Both the position numbers and the translations under genes were made by a program. From Agrobacterium vaccinii (GTDB lineage: Bacteria > Pseudomonadota > Alphaproteobacteria > Rhizobiales > Rhizobiaceae), in assembly GCF_021310995.1 (NCBI RefSeq), contig NZ_CP054150.1, positions 1,922,001 to 1,986,000 of the forward strand: 64,000 nucleotides of DNA, read 5' to 3'. The notes beneath the pieces are model-generated. The model saw nothing but the letters and a program-made list of their open reading frames with translations. It searched no databases and had not been told where the DNA came from. Position 1 is the stretch's first letter; every line of letters begins with the position of its first letter. Below are positions 44,662 through 53,098 of this stretch, in pieces.

Positions 44662-44748
44662 TCGGCTGAAAGTCCTTGAAAATCGACACGCGAAAGCAAG
44701 CGCTTGCAATCCATGCGATGCGCTTGCTATGACCATAAAGGCCTGAAA

Positions 44749-44880
44749 TTATTGTGCTATCGGCGTCTCACCTGGCGTAAAGCCAAGGAGATAAATGGCG
44801 GCGACGATGATTGCCAGAATGAAGATCGAGATGACGAAAAGAGTCATGCGGTTCAGTGGTTTGCGGGTCGTTTTTTTCAT
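44749..44880 (-). CDS. Short single-span membrane protein
   Basis: 43 residues: basic N-terminus MKKTTRKPLNR, one strong membrane helix (MTLFVISIFILAIIVAAIYLLGF) and a short tail. The composition is typical of a true small membrane protein. The ribosome site is weak. The frame stays open to 44970, but the extra 30 residues are not hydrophobic or conserved-looking. Function unknown. Confidence 0.5.
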   Translation of the reverse strand: MKKTTRKPLNRMTLFVISIFILAIIVAAIYLLGFTPGETPIAQ

Positions 44881-45042
44881 GGCCAGATAACCCGCTGGAT
44901 GCCGGATTGGTTCCGATAAAATCCTGTCATGACCATCCATCAGCGAAATTCGATTTTGCATCACTACCACATCGGCTAGAAGGTTTCGCTCTCACTGGAA
45001 ACGCTACAAGGCTGCCCTGCCGCCTTAAGTATTTGGTCGATC

Positions 45043-45525
45043 ATGAACAACAGCACACCCATGCGTTCCAACCCGCTGCACCTTGCGGCGGCCTTTGCCA
45101 GTGGCGGTCTTTTGACGCTGATGGTGCACTTCAACGGCATGCTCGCCCATTTCGGCAACGCGCTGTTTTCCTCTTGGACAGCGCATGGCACCGGCACGGT
45201 CGCGGCGCTGATATATCTTGCCCTGCTCTACCGAAAACCTGCAGGCGAGAAAGTTCAAAAGCCTAAGGCACCGCTCTGGGCCTATTTTGGCGGCGTCTTT
45301 GGTGCTGCCATCGTGATGCTGACATCCACAGCAGTCAATTCGCCGCTAGCGCTTTCAGGCACTATCGCGCTTGGTCTGGGCGGTCAGGTCATCTTCAGTC
45401 TAGCTGCCGATCTCTGGGGCATGTTCGGCCTGCCGAAGCGCCGACCTGATCTGCGTGATATCAGCGCCATCGCGCTCATCTTAGGAGGAAGCGCGCTTAT
45501 TATTCTGGTTGGGAGAGCCGCATGA
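45043..45525 (+). CDS. YdcZ-type (DUF606) DMT transporter subunit A
   Basis: 160 residues with five hydrophobic segments (LHLAAAFASGGLLTLMVHFNGML, TGTVAALIYLALLY, LWAYFGGVFGAAIVMLTSTAV, ALSGTIALGLGGQVIFSLAADLWGMFGL, ISAIALILGGSALIILVG). This is the YdcZ half-transporter of the drug/metabolite superfamily. It overlaps the next gene by ATGA, which encodes a second half; the two probably form a heterodimer. Confidence 0.82.
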   Translation: MNNSTPMRSNPLHLAAAFASGGLLTLMVHFNGMLAHFGNALFSSWTAHGTGTVAALIYLALLYRKPAGEKVQKPKAPLWAYFGGVFGAAIVMLTSTAVNSPLALSGTIALGLGGQVIFSLAADLWGMFGLPKRRPDLRDISAIALILGGSALIILVGRAA

Positions 45526-45944
45526 CGCTCTGGATTGCCATGGCCATTGCAGGCGGCGTTTTCGTTTCGCTCAGCCGCCAGATCAATGGTCGCCTCAGCC
45601 TGTCCAATTCGCCGCTGATTGCGTCGTTCTGGAACCATATCGTCGGCTTTGTGGTGCTGACGGTGCTGGGTCTGGGGCTTGGCGGATTGGTGCCTGCGGG
45701 TGCAGCGGATGCGCCGTGGTACGCCTTCATCGGTGGACCGATCGGGGTCGTTTTCATTGCCTCGGGCAGTTGGCTCATTCCGCGTATCGGCGCCATCAAC
45801 ACGGCACTTCTGGTCATCAGCGGTCAGATGGTGTCAGGCGTCGTACTGGATCTTTTCAGCGACCAGCCACCAAAACTATGGGCGAGCCTGCTTGGCATCC
45901 TGCTGATCCTGGCGGGAATGGCGCTGACGCAACGGCGCAAATAA
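45522..45944 (+). CDS. YdcZ-type (DUF606) DMT transporter subunit B
   Basis: 140 residues with five hydrophobic segments: TLWIAMAIAGGVFVSLSRQINGRLSLSNSPLIASFWNHIVGFVVL is the typical YdcZ start, and GQMVSGVVLDLF and GILLILAGMAL close it. It is coupled to the preceding half-transporter. Substrate unknown. It is convergent with the DUF2778 gene, whose stop is 6 bp away. Confidence 0.85.
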   Translation: MTLWIAMAIAGGVFVSLSRQINGRLSLSNSPLIASFWNHIVGFVVLTVLGLGLGGLVPAGAADAPWYAFIGGPIGVVFIASGSWLIPRIGAINTALLVISGQMVSGVVLDLFSDQPPKLWASLLGILLILAGMALTQRRK

Positions 45945-45950
45945 CTTGCG

Positions 45951-47225
45951 TCAGCTGTCTGTGCTGCGAGAGAACATGCCAAACAGCGTTTTTCCGCCGC
46001 TCTTGGAGCCACTTGCCGTCATTGCGGGACGACCGGAAAGCTTTGGCACGACCACGATGCGCTTGACCTCGCCCCGCTTGAACGCTGCCAGGAAGCGGGT
46101 GTAATCCTTGAACACCACGCAGCCGTTGGATTCACCGCGACGTGCCAGCATGTAGGTGTGGGCCAGAAGGCCATCGCGACCATGCGGCTTGATGCCGTTT
46201 TCCGGTGTCAGACGAATGGCCTCGACGCCGTGGAACAGCGATTCGCGCATCGTCAGGCGGTAGCTGGATGGTGGCGTGGCACCGCGCATTTTCACATGCA
46301 CGAAGTCTGGATTGTCGCGCATCTTGCCGATACCGGAATGCGCTTCCAGCTTCTCACCGCCCGGCATGTGCACCACGCCAGCGGAGATATCGTAGATGGC
46401 GGTGCCATTGCCACGGTCTGGCCACGGCACGGCATCCATCTTGGTCTCGCGCATCGGATTATCAGGCCGCGCGAAGGCGACCATTGTATTGGTGGCAGGC
46501 GCCGCCGGTGCAGGCGTGCGGGTCGGAACGGGGGCAGCAGCAAGCTGCTTTTCCGCCAATGCCGGACTTGCAGGGCGCGGGGTTGGCTCCACATCCGCGG
46601 CGTCAGACATTTTCGGACGGAAGCTCGGCAACGGAACTGTTTCCGGCAACAGATCGATTTCGGCGTCGGCAGTCGTCTGCGGCTTGCCGAGCGCGACTTC
46701 GAATGCGGGATGTTCTTTCGCCTGCGTTTCCAGCATGGCGAGTTCCGGGTTTTCATCGGAACGACCCAGCGCAGAATCGACGATTGCCGATGGGCGCAGT
46801 GCGGCCAGCGCCTCGGCTGTCGCCCTGCCCTTCGCGTCCAGCGCAGTGCCAGCACCGAAACGGTCGGCAAAGGCCTTGGCACCAATGTGATGTTCGGCCG
46901 CGAGACGGATGCCCTTCTGGCTACCCTGTCCGTTTTCCGAAAGGCGGGAGAATTTGCGGATGTGAACGTTGCGCGCAACGGCATCGGTCGTTGCGTTTCC
47001 AAAGCGATCGAGACCCGACACCACCATGGTGTCGAAGTGCCCTACCCCGTGGGAAGCCTGCGCCATGCCGTGAAGCGAAGCGAAGGCCGTGATGGCGCAG
47101 ACGCCAGCCAGAACGCCGCCGCCCAGAATGGCGGTGAGGCCGCTGAAGCCAGATGCTCCAGGCTTTTTTGTGCGGGAAGCGCTGCGAGCGCGCGCTGCTT
47201 TACAGGCCACGACAGGTGACGCCAT
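45951..47225 (-). CDS. DUF2778 (Tlde1-like) membrane-anchored protein
   Basis: 424 residues: basic N-terminus, one membrane helix (LTAILGGGVLAGVCAITAFASL), about 200 residues of Pro/Ala-rich linker, then a C-terminal DUF2778 domain (about 270-405). The domain contains TAIYDISAGVVHMPGGEKLEAHSGIG, MRESLFHGVEAIRLTP and HTYMLARRGESNGCVVFKDY. The His and SxGC arrangement resembles L,D-transpeptidases. DUF2778 is the domain of Tlde1, a type VI secretion effector that cuts or exchanges peptidoglycan peptides. Here the membrane anchor and the lack of secretion or immunity genes nearby suggest a housekeeping envelope role, but this is inference. Confidence 0.8.
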   Translation of the reverse strand: MASPVVACKAARARSASRTKKPGASGFSGLTAILGGGVLAGVCAITAFASLHGMAQASHGVGHFDTMVVSGLDRFGNATTDAVARNVHIRKFSRLSENGQGSQKGIRLAAEHHIGAKAFADRFGAGTALDAKGRATAEALAALRPSAIVDSALGRSDENPELAMLETQAKEHPAFEVALGKPQTTADAEIDLLPETVPLPSFRPKMSDAADVEPTPRPASPALAEKQLAAAPVPTRTPAPAAPATNTMVAFARPDNPMRETKMDAVPWPDRGNGTAIYDISAGVVHMPGGEKLEAHSGIGKMRDNPDFVHVKMRGATPPSSYRLTMRESLFHGVEAIRLTPENGIKPHGRDGLLAHTYMLARRGESNGCVVFKDYTRFLAAFKRGEVKRIVVVPKLSGRPAMTASGSKSGGKTLFGMFSRSTDS

Positions 47226-47667
47226 GATACTCGATACTCGAACTGGTTACGCAAGACCGGAAAAATCCGGTCGTCGGGTGAACGCCACGAGCACTCTGCG
47301 AAAACGACGCAGGCCTCGGAGCTGACTGGTTCGAAGGATGCCGAATTATGGTAACCAAAGTCTTTACAAGTCCCCTGAAATCGAAGTTCTTTGAAGCTTG
47401 CATGCGTTTCTCTGGGCCAGGTACCGTTTTGCCACGCAATAAAATGCGAGGCTAGAGCGATGAAAATGGCGCGCCAGAGATTTCGATATGGATACTAAAT
47501 GATTCTCCCCATCGACAACGCTCCCCTATATGCCGACTTCGCCGAAAATTGGCTACAATTGCGGCGACCTTGCGGCAGAATGGACTGCGAAGCCGTCGAT
47601 ATCAGCCTTTTAGCTTGATTCCGGGCATCTCACTTGTCATCTTGACGGCACGTTCGGAGGAAATACC
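47226..47667. other. 442-bp intergenic region between divergent DUF2778 and pncA genes
   Basis: The longest gap without a recognised gene apart from the ssrA locus. It holds a small hairpin at 47255-47272 (GACCGGA-AAAA-TCCGGTC) that would lie in the 5' leader of the DUF2778 mRNA. The pncA ribosome site (GGAGGAAATACC) is at its right end. I find no ORF of coding character and no convincing promoter boxes. Confidence 0.5.
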
Positions 47668-48294
47668 ATGAAGGCGCTGCTACTCATCGACATCCAGAAC
47701 GGCTTTTGCCCTGGTGGCAACCTTGCCGTGGCAGGGGGTAATGACGTCGTGCCCATCGCCAACGCCCTGATCGATAATGGCGGCTACGACCTCATCGTCG
47801 CCTCGCAGGACTGGCACCCGGCAAATCATGGCAGCTTCGCCTCCCAGCACCCCGGCAAGCAGCCTTTCGACATGGGCGAACTCTCTGGCCAGCCGCAGGT
47901 CATGTGGCCAGACCACTGCGTGCAAGACACAGCCGATGCCGAATTCCACCCGGACCTCAACACGGAGGCCTTTGATTACGTACAGCAGAAAGGCGAAAAT
48001 CCCGCAGTCGACAGCTACTCGGCCTTCCGCGACAACGACCAGTTCGCCACCACCGGCCTTGCGGATTATTTGCAGCGGCAGGGCGTCACCCAGCTGGATG
48101 TCTGCGGCCTGGCAACGGATTATTGCGTGAGCTTTTCCGTGCTGGACGCGCTGGAGATGTTGCCCGAGGTGAAGGTCCGCTTCATCGAAGATGCAAGCCG
48201 CGGCATAGACTCCGAAGGCATCCGAAAGGCCATCGCGACCATGCGCGACAAGGGCGTCGCTATTATCAACAGCAACGACGTCTTGGGTGTCTGA
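47668..48294 (+). CDS. pncA: Nicotinamidase
   Basis: 208 residues of isochorismatase-like hydrolase. ALLLIDIQNGFCPGGNLAV holds the catalytic Asp, ASQDWHPANHGSFAS the metal-binding Asp-x-His and His, VMWPDHCVQ is typical of nicotinamidases, and LATDYCVSFSVLDA carries the nucleophile Cys153. It hydrolyses nicotinamide to nicotinate in NAD salvage. GGAGGAAATACC precedes the ATG. Convergent with the DUF2164 gene 6 bp away. Confidence 0.94.
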   Translation: MKALLLIDIQNGFCPGGNLAVAGGNDVVPIANALIDNGGYDLIVASQDWHPANHGSFASQHPGKQPFDMGELSGQPQVMWPDHCVQDTADAEFHPDLNTEAFDYVQQKGENPAVDSYSAFRDNDQFATTGLADYLQRQGVTQLDVCGLATDYCVSFSVLDALEMLPEVKVRFIEDASRGIDSEGIRKAIATMRDKGVAIINSNDVLGV

Positions 48295-48300
48295 GGCCCG

Positions 48301-48552
48301 TTACCGGCGCGGCGGATGCCGTTCCAGCACGTCGATATCGGCTGCCGCATCTTCCATCCGTCGCAGAATGGCGGCGTGGGCATCCAGCAGGCCTTGATTA
48401 TAAAAGAACGGCCCAAGGATTTCTCCTAGCCGTTCGACCAGCATCTCGGCCTGAAGTGCGCCGATGTCGATGTCCAGTTCCTCGGCCAGAAATGCACGGG
48501 TGGCGGATATCATCTCCGCCTTCTGCTGCTTTTCGATCACCAGATCCTTCAT
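48301..48552 (-). CDS. DUF2164 family protein
   Basis: 83 residues from ATG 48552, with GGGAG at good spacing: MKDLVIEKQQKAEMISATRAFLAEELDIDIGALQAEMLVERLGEILGPFFYNQGLLDAHAAIL. This helical pattern with FYNQGL is the DUF2164 signature. Function unknown. An 18-codon upstream extension in the frame is rejected. Confidence 0.82.
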   Translation of the reverse strand: MKDLVIEKQQKAEMISATRAFLAEELDIDIGALQAEMLVERLGEILGPFFYNQGLLDAHAAILRRMEDAAADIDVLERHPPRR

Positions 48553-48697
48553 CACCGTCTCCCTCAACCGCTCCACCGTAAGGCAAGGTTCAACAAATTC
48601 AATCAAACCATTCCTTAAATTTGTTTGTGTTGAAAAACGTCACGCGGTACGAGCGGCACTCATAGAATGTCTTTCCGGCACAGGACCGGTTTATCCC

Positions 48698-49411
48698 ATG
48701 ATCCATGCAACATTTCAGTCCGGCATCCGCCTCGGATTGCCCGTCGCCCTCGCCGTTTTTCCCTTCGGCGCGCTGTTCGGTGCCGTCGCTATCGATAATG
48801 GCCTCACCATTTACGAGGCAACGCTAATGAGCGGCGTGATCTATGCGGGCGCAAGCCAGCTGGTCGGCATAGAGCTGTTCAATCAGAACCTGCCGGCATG
48901 GCTGGTGGTGCTGTCCATCTTCGCCGTCAATTTCCGGCATATTCTCTACTCGGCAGCCATGGTGCGCATCGTGCCGGAATGGTCCTTCGCCAAGAAAGCC
49001 TTTGGCTTCTTTTTCCTGGTCGATCCGCAATTTGCCGAATCCGTGCGGCTGAAGGAGACCAATGGAAGCGTCAACTTCGCCTGTTATATGGGATACGCCG
49101 TCATCGTCTACGTGCTGTGGATGGTATCGACGGTGCTCGGCGCCTCACTCGGCAACCTCATCGGCGATCCCAAGGCCGCTGGGCTGGATGTGCTTCTGCC
49201 CATCTATTTCATGGGCATGGTTCTTGGCTTTCGCAAGCGCGCCAGCTTCTATCCCGTCATGCTGGCCAGCGCCGTGGGCGCCATCGCCGCCTATCATTTC
49301 GTCGGTTCGCCCTGGCATGTCAGCATCGGCGCGGCGACAGGCATTCTGCTCGCCGTCATTCTTCCGCCTGCAAAAACCGATGACAGCGTGACCAAAGTGG
49401 AGGCCGTGTGA
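48698..49411 (+). CDS. azlC: AzlC-family branched-chain amino-acid exporter, large subunit
   Basis: 237 residues with about six or seven membrane helices. RLGLPVALAVFPFGALFGAVAIDNGLTIYEATLMSGVIYAGASQLVGIELF and FAVNFRHILYSAAM are AzlC signatures. With AzlD it exports branched-chain amino acids or analogues. The frame is open far upstream (to 48464) over the DUF2164 gene on the other strand; only the part from ATG 48698 is coding. Its TGA overlaps the azlD ATG by one base. Confidence 0.9.
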   Translation: MIHATFQSGIRLGLPVALAVFPFGALFGAVAIDNGLTIYEATLMSGVIYAGASQLVGIELFNQNLPAWLVVLSIFAVNFRHILYSAAMVRIVPEWSFAKKAFGFFFLVDPQFAESVRLKETNGSVNFACYMGYAVIVYVLWMVSTVLGASLGNLIGDPKAAGLDVLLPIYFMGMVLGFRKRASFYPVMLASAVGAIAAYHFVGSPWHVSIGAATGILLAVILPPAKTDDSVTKVEAV

Positions 49412-49725
49412 TGGGCGCGATGTTCGACTTGCAGACGCTGATCATCATCTTTGCGGGTGCTGTGGCGACCTATTTTACTCGCGTCGGCGGCTATGTGCTG
49501 ATGACGCGCATGAAGACCATCCCTCCCCGTGTAGAGGCCGGTCTCAACGCCGTTCCCGTAGCGGTGCTGACGACGCTGGTCGCACCCGCCTTTTTCGAAG
49601 GCGGATACGAGGTCAAGCTTGGCATGATCTTCGCGCTCATCGTCGGATTGCGCTTTCCCGGCCTGATCATGCTGGTATCAGGCTGGGCGCTTGTCGTGGC
49701 GATGCGCTATTTTTCTATCGCTTGA
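49411..49725 (+). CDS. azlD: AzlD-family branched-chain amino-acid exporter, small subunit
   Basis: 104 residues with three or four membrane helices: LQTLIIIFAGAVATYFTRVGGYVLMTRM and PPRVEAGLNAVPVAVLTTLVAPAFFEGG are typical AzlD. The start overlaps the azlC stop (TGATG). The last 11 bp overlap the convergent pepP. Confidence 0.9.
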   Translation: MGAMFDLQTLIIIFAGAVATYFTRVGGYVLMTRMKTIPPRVEAGLNAVPVAVLTTLVAPAFFEGGYEVKLGMIFALIVGLRFPGLIMLVSGWALVVAMRYFSIA

Positions 49726-51550
49726 TTTCGGCGGTAGCGGCAACCAGCCACTGCTGAACATCGGCATCTGATATCAGCGGCATCAGCTTTTCGCGAACCT
49801 GCGCGTGATAGCTGTTCAGCCACGCCAACTCCTCTTCCGTCAGCAGCGAAACGACGATCAGGCGTCGGTCCACCGGGCACCAGGTCAGCGTCTCGAATGA
49901 AAGCATCGGCAGGTCACCGCCTTCGACAGGCTCTGCCTCGCGAACGTGAACGAGGTTTTCGATTCGGATGCCGAATGCGCCGGGCCGGTAATATCCCGGC
50001 TCGTTCGACAGGATCATGCCCGGCAGCAGCTCCTGCTGCGACACGCGCGAGATACGCTGCGGCCCCTCATGCACCGAAAGATAGGAGCCGACGCCGTGGC
50101 CCGTGCCATGGGCAAAGTCCGCTCCAGCTTTCCACAGCGCAATGCGCGCCAGAGGATCGAGATCGCACCCGCGTGTACCCTTAGGGAAACGCGCAAGACT
50201 GATGGCAATGAAGCCCTTGAGCACCAGCGTGAAGAACCGCTTCTGCTCCTCGGGCACATTGCCGATGGCCACGGTGCGGGTGATATCCGTCGTGCCGTTG
50301 ATGTATTGCGCACCTGAATCGATCAGGAACATTTCGCCGTCATTGATGCGGCGGTCGCTCTGCGTCGTTACGCGATAGTGCATGATCGCCGCGTTTTCAC
50401 CCGCACCGGAAATCGTATCGAACGAGATGTCCTTAAGCGGGTTCTGCATGGTCTGGCCAACCCGCGCGCGTGCAGCTTCCAGCGCCTCCACGGCCTTGAT
50501 TTCGGTGAGCGAACCCGGCTGCTGGCCATCCAGCCACGCCAGAAACTCCACCATGGCGGCACCGTCCTGCACGTGGGCTGCGGCAGAACCGGCAATCTCG
50601 GCTTCGTTCTTGCAGGCTCGCGGCAGCTTGACCGGGTCCGGTGCGGTCACCACCGCGCCGCCAGCCTCGGTAATGGACAATGTCAGCGCAACCGGTGTGA
50701 CATCTGTATCGGCCAGAATGCGCCCGGCAGCGCTGGCGATGGCGTGCAGACGCGCGGCAATTTCAGTGGGCGCCAACAGCGTGGCGAGGGGCGCGAGATA
50801 GGCACCCACTTCATCGCCCACCTTGCGTTCGTCCACAAACAGATCGGCCTTGCCGTCGGCGTAGATGATGGCGCGCGCCAGTGGATGCGGTGTGTGCGGC
50901 ACGTCATTGCCACGAATGTTGAAAATCCAGGCGATCGACGATGGATCAGTCACCAGAACGGCCTGCGCCTTGCGCGCCGACACGATCTCGCCAATCGTCG
51001 CAATTTTTGCCGTGGCCGGAATGCCGGTCACATTGTCAGGCTGGAGAATGACAGGCTCGAGCGGTTCTGCCGGGCGGCCTTCCCACAGGGGATCAAGCGG
51101 ATTGCTCTCCAACAGAACGACCGAACCGCCCTTTTCGGACAAAGCCGTCTCGAAACGCGTCACTTCCGCGCCGGTGTGCAGCCAGGGGTCGATGCCGAGG
51201 CGGAAGCCATCAGGCGCATGATCCGCCAGCCACTTGGCAGGCGGCGCCCCCACCAGATCGCCACCGGTAAACACGGCCGGGTCGACCTGCGAGGCAAGCT
51301 GGGTGGTATAGCGGCCATCCACGAAGACGATAGCCTGAGTGCGTGTGACCAGCACAACCCCGGCAGAACCTGTGAAGCCCGTCAGCCAAGCCAGTCGCTC
51401 AGCCGATTCGGGAACATATTCGCCCTGATATTCATCGGCGCGCGGCACCAGAAAGCCATCGATGTCGAGTGTATCGAATGTTGCACGCAGCGCCTCGACG
51501 CGGGTCTTGCCAAACTGCGGGGTGGATTTGTTTTCGAAGGACTGAAACAT
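49715..51550 (-). CDS. pepP: Xaa-Pro aminopeptidase (M24B, aminopeptidase P family)
   Basis: 611 residues. Two creatinase-like N-terminal domains begin RVEALRATFDTLDIDGFLVPRADEYQGEYVPESAERLAWLTGFTGSAG. The pita-bread metallopeptidase has FLIDSGAQYINGTTDITRTVAIG (two Asp ligands), HGTGHGVGSYLSVHEGP (His) and LSNEPGYYRPGAFGIRIENLV (Glu ligands). It removes N-terminal residues before proline. ATG 51550 has GGAAAG seven bases upstream. The frame continues open to 52054 antisense to the DUF1127-like gene and its RNA, and that part is rejected. Confidence 0.94.
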   Translation of the reverse strand: MFQSFENKSTPQFGKTRVEALRATFDTLDIDGFLVPRADEYQGEYVPESAERLAWLTGFTGSAGVVLVTRTQAIVFVDGRYTTQLASQVDPAVFTGGDLVGAPPAKWLADHAPDGFRLGIDPWLHTGAEVTRFETALSEKGGSVVLLESNPLDPLWEGRPAEPLEPVILQPDNVTGIPATAKIATIGEIVSARKAQAVLVTDPSSIAWIFNIRGNDVPHTPHPLARAIIYADGKADLFVDERKVGDEVGAYLAPLATLLAPTEIAARLHAIASAAGRILADTDVTPVALTLSITEAGGAVVTAPDPVKLPRACKNEAEIAGSAAAHVQDGAAMVEFLAWLDGQQPGSLTEIKAVEALEAARARVGQTMQNPLKDISFDTISGAGENAAIMHYRVTTQSDRRINDGEMFLIDSGAQYINGTTDITRTVAIGNVPEEQKRFFTLVLKGFIAISLARFPKGTRGCDLDPLARIALWKAGADFAHGTGHGVGSYLSVHEGPQRISRVSQQELLPGMILSNEPGYYRPGAFGIRIENLVHVREAEPVEGGDLPMLSFETLTWCPVDRRLIVVSLLTEEELAWLNSYHAQVREKLMPLISDADVQQWLVAATAEIKR

Positions 51551-51817
51551 GAACTGCTTTCCGAACTGCTGGATTTCACAGGGACCATAGCCCGCCAGCA
51601 TTGCGATGGTCCAGATGAAAGCGGCAGAAGCCGAAGAGCAGATATTTTCCGCACAGATATTGAGCATTGCACAGGAGAAACCGGTGACCTTATGACTAAG
51701 ACATGCGACAGATGCATGCCTCCATTGTCGATACCCTCCTAACTCAAGGCAAACATTCGGCCTATATAGATAGCACCACAAGGGCAACGGAAAGCCCAAG
51801 GGATAAGGACCAAAGCA

Positions 51818-51994
51818 ATGGCAAATTCGTTTTTTCGCAACGCATACGACCGGGTTGTTGAAGCACGCGCCCGCAAAGCAGACCGCTATGTCAGCCGCGC
51901 ATTGCTCAGCCTCGACGACTCCACGCTGGCTGCCATCGGTAGAAACCGTGCCGAACTGAGCAGCAAGGCAAAGGGCAGCTACTCCTACTGGTAA
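51818..51994 (+). CDS. DUF1127-like small protein
   Basis: 58 residues: MANSFFRNAYDRVVEARARK, then ADRYVSRALLSLDDSTLAAI, GRNRAELSSKAKGSYSYW. The LSLDDSTLAAIGRNRAEL stretch matches the DUF1127 C-terminal pattern (L-x-x-L-D-D-x-x-L-x-x-I-G-x-x-R). AAGGGATAAGGA lies upstream of the ATG. DUF1127 proteins are short basic proteins, some of which bind RNA or affect RNA turnover. Immediately downstream are a CUCCUCCC-loop hairpin and a terminator, the arrangement seen for DUF1127/CcaF1 with CcsR RNAs in Rhodobacter. Confidence 0.8.
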   Translation: MANSFFRNAYDRVVEARARKADRYVSRALLSLDDSTLAAIGRNRAELSSKAKGSYSYW

Positions 51995-52028
51995 TCGCCG
52001 CAACGGCGCTTCTCGAAGCACCCATAAA

Positions 52029-52116
52029 ATGACCGCTTGAGCTTCTCCTCCCAAAGCTCGCGGGTTCGGTCATCAAGACCGATCGAAAAGGCGGCGCGCA
52101 AGCGTCGCCTTTTTCG
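52029..52116 (+). ncRNA. Cuckoo/CcsR-like small RNA (CUCCUCCC loop hairpin plus terminator)
   Basis: The first hairpin has an outer stem ATGACCG (52029-52035) / CGGTCAT (52067-52073) and an inner stem GAGCTT (52039-52044) / AAGCTC (52054-52059). Its 9-nt loop is CTCCTCCCA, the anti-Shine-Dalgarno-like motif of the alphaproteobacterial cuckoo RNAs. The second hairpin is the terminator at 52086-52116. It starts 34 nt after the stop of the DUF1127-like gene, so the RNA is probably processed from its 3' UTR. Confidence 0.7.
52086..52116 (+). terminator. Intrinsic terminator after the DUF1127-like gene and sRNA
   Basis: AAAAGGCGGCGC-GCAA-GCGTCGCCTTTT, 12 bp with one G-T pair, followed by a further T and CGTTTG. 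The A-run on the left also lets it end prmA transcription from the other strand. Confidence 0.9.
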
Positions 52117-52124
52117 TTTGCTTA

Positions 52125-53003
52125 TCAGTCGCGACGCAGATGGATCGTGACCCAGCCATTGCGCCAGATGGTTCTGACGTGGCTGAGGTGCATGCCGTTA
52201 TAGGCCGACAGCACCTTCCAGCGTTGCGACGCCAGAATGCCGGACAGGATGACGGTGCCGCCGGGTGCCAGATGCGTCACCAGTTGCGGCGCCATCTTGA
52301 TCAGCGGACGCGCCAGAATGTTGGCGATGATGAGGTCGAAAGGTCCGTGCTTGCGGAAGGAATCGGAATGAAAGCCGGGTGCCGTTTCCAGCGCCATGCC
52401 GGAGACGATGCCGTTCAGGCGCGCATTTTCCTTCGCGACCTTGATGGCGACGGGATCGATATCTGTTGCCAGAACCGGCACCGGGCGCATCTTGGCAACC
52501 GCGATGGCGAGAACACCACTGCCGGTTCCAAGGTCCAGTGCGTTGCGAATAGTCCGCGCGCGCAGCACCTGCTCGATCATTTCCAGGCAGCCAGCAGTGG
52601 TGCCATGGTGACCGGTACCGAAGGCCTGACCGGCCTCGATTTCGATGGCGATGTCGTTGATCCGAACCTTGTCCCGGTCATGCGAGCCGTGGACGATGAA
52701 CCGCCCTGCCCGCACGGGCTTCAAACCTTCCAGCGACTTGGCAATCCAGTCGACATCGGGAATGACTTCGCGTTCGAGCTTGAGATCAGGGAACGGGACG
52801 TTCAGCGCATCTTCGACGCGTTCGCGGGTCTCTTCCTCATCGGCCATCAGCAGATAGACCGAGGCCTCCCAGATATCGCGCTTCTCATCCACCTCGGTCG
52901 TGGCAATCGCCACATCCTCTTCGCCGAAGACCTCAGACAGCAGGTCCAGCACTTCGCCAGCCTGAACTTCAGTGGTGGTCACAAAAAGACGAATTTCGCT
53001 CAC
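52125..53003 (-). CDS. prmA: Ribosomal protein L11 methyltransferase
   Basis: 292 residues. The N-terminal L11-recognition domain (about 1-95) is followed by a class I SAM methyltransferase: AFGTGHHGTTAGCLEMIEQ (family signature), ALDLGTGSGVLAIAVAKM (motif I), VLATDIDPVAIKVAKENARLN (motif II) and FDLIIANILARPLIKMAPQL (NILA, the acceptor-site motif). It trimethylates amino groups of L11. Confidence 0.95.
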   Translation of the reverse strand: MSEIRLFVTTTEVQAGEVLDLLSEVFGEEDVAIATTEVDEKRDIWEASVYLLMADEEETRERVEDALNVPFPDLKLEREVIPDVDWIAKSLEGLKPVRAGRFIVHGSHDRDKVRINDIAIEIEAGQAFGTGHHGTTAGCLEMIEQVLRARTIRNALDLGTGSGVLAIAVAKMRPVPVLATDIDPVAIKVAKENARLNGIVSGMALETAPGFHSDSFRKHGPFDLIIANILARPLIKMAPQLVTHLAPGGTVILSGILASQRWKVLSAYNGMHLSHVRTIWRNGWVTIHLRRD

Positions 53004-53098
53004 GGCTCACGCTTTCTACAGATAGGTTACAGCCGTCAGCCTTTGCCATAAATCTCCAGCCAGTCCAATGCGGCAAGAGCGAGATTATGCGTCGGCGA

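Noticed and set aside
51551..52054. 168-codon N-terminal extension of pepP
   Set aside because: Homology begins at the ATG at 51550, which has a ribosome site; the extension is antisense to the DUF1127-like gene and its RNA.
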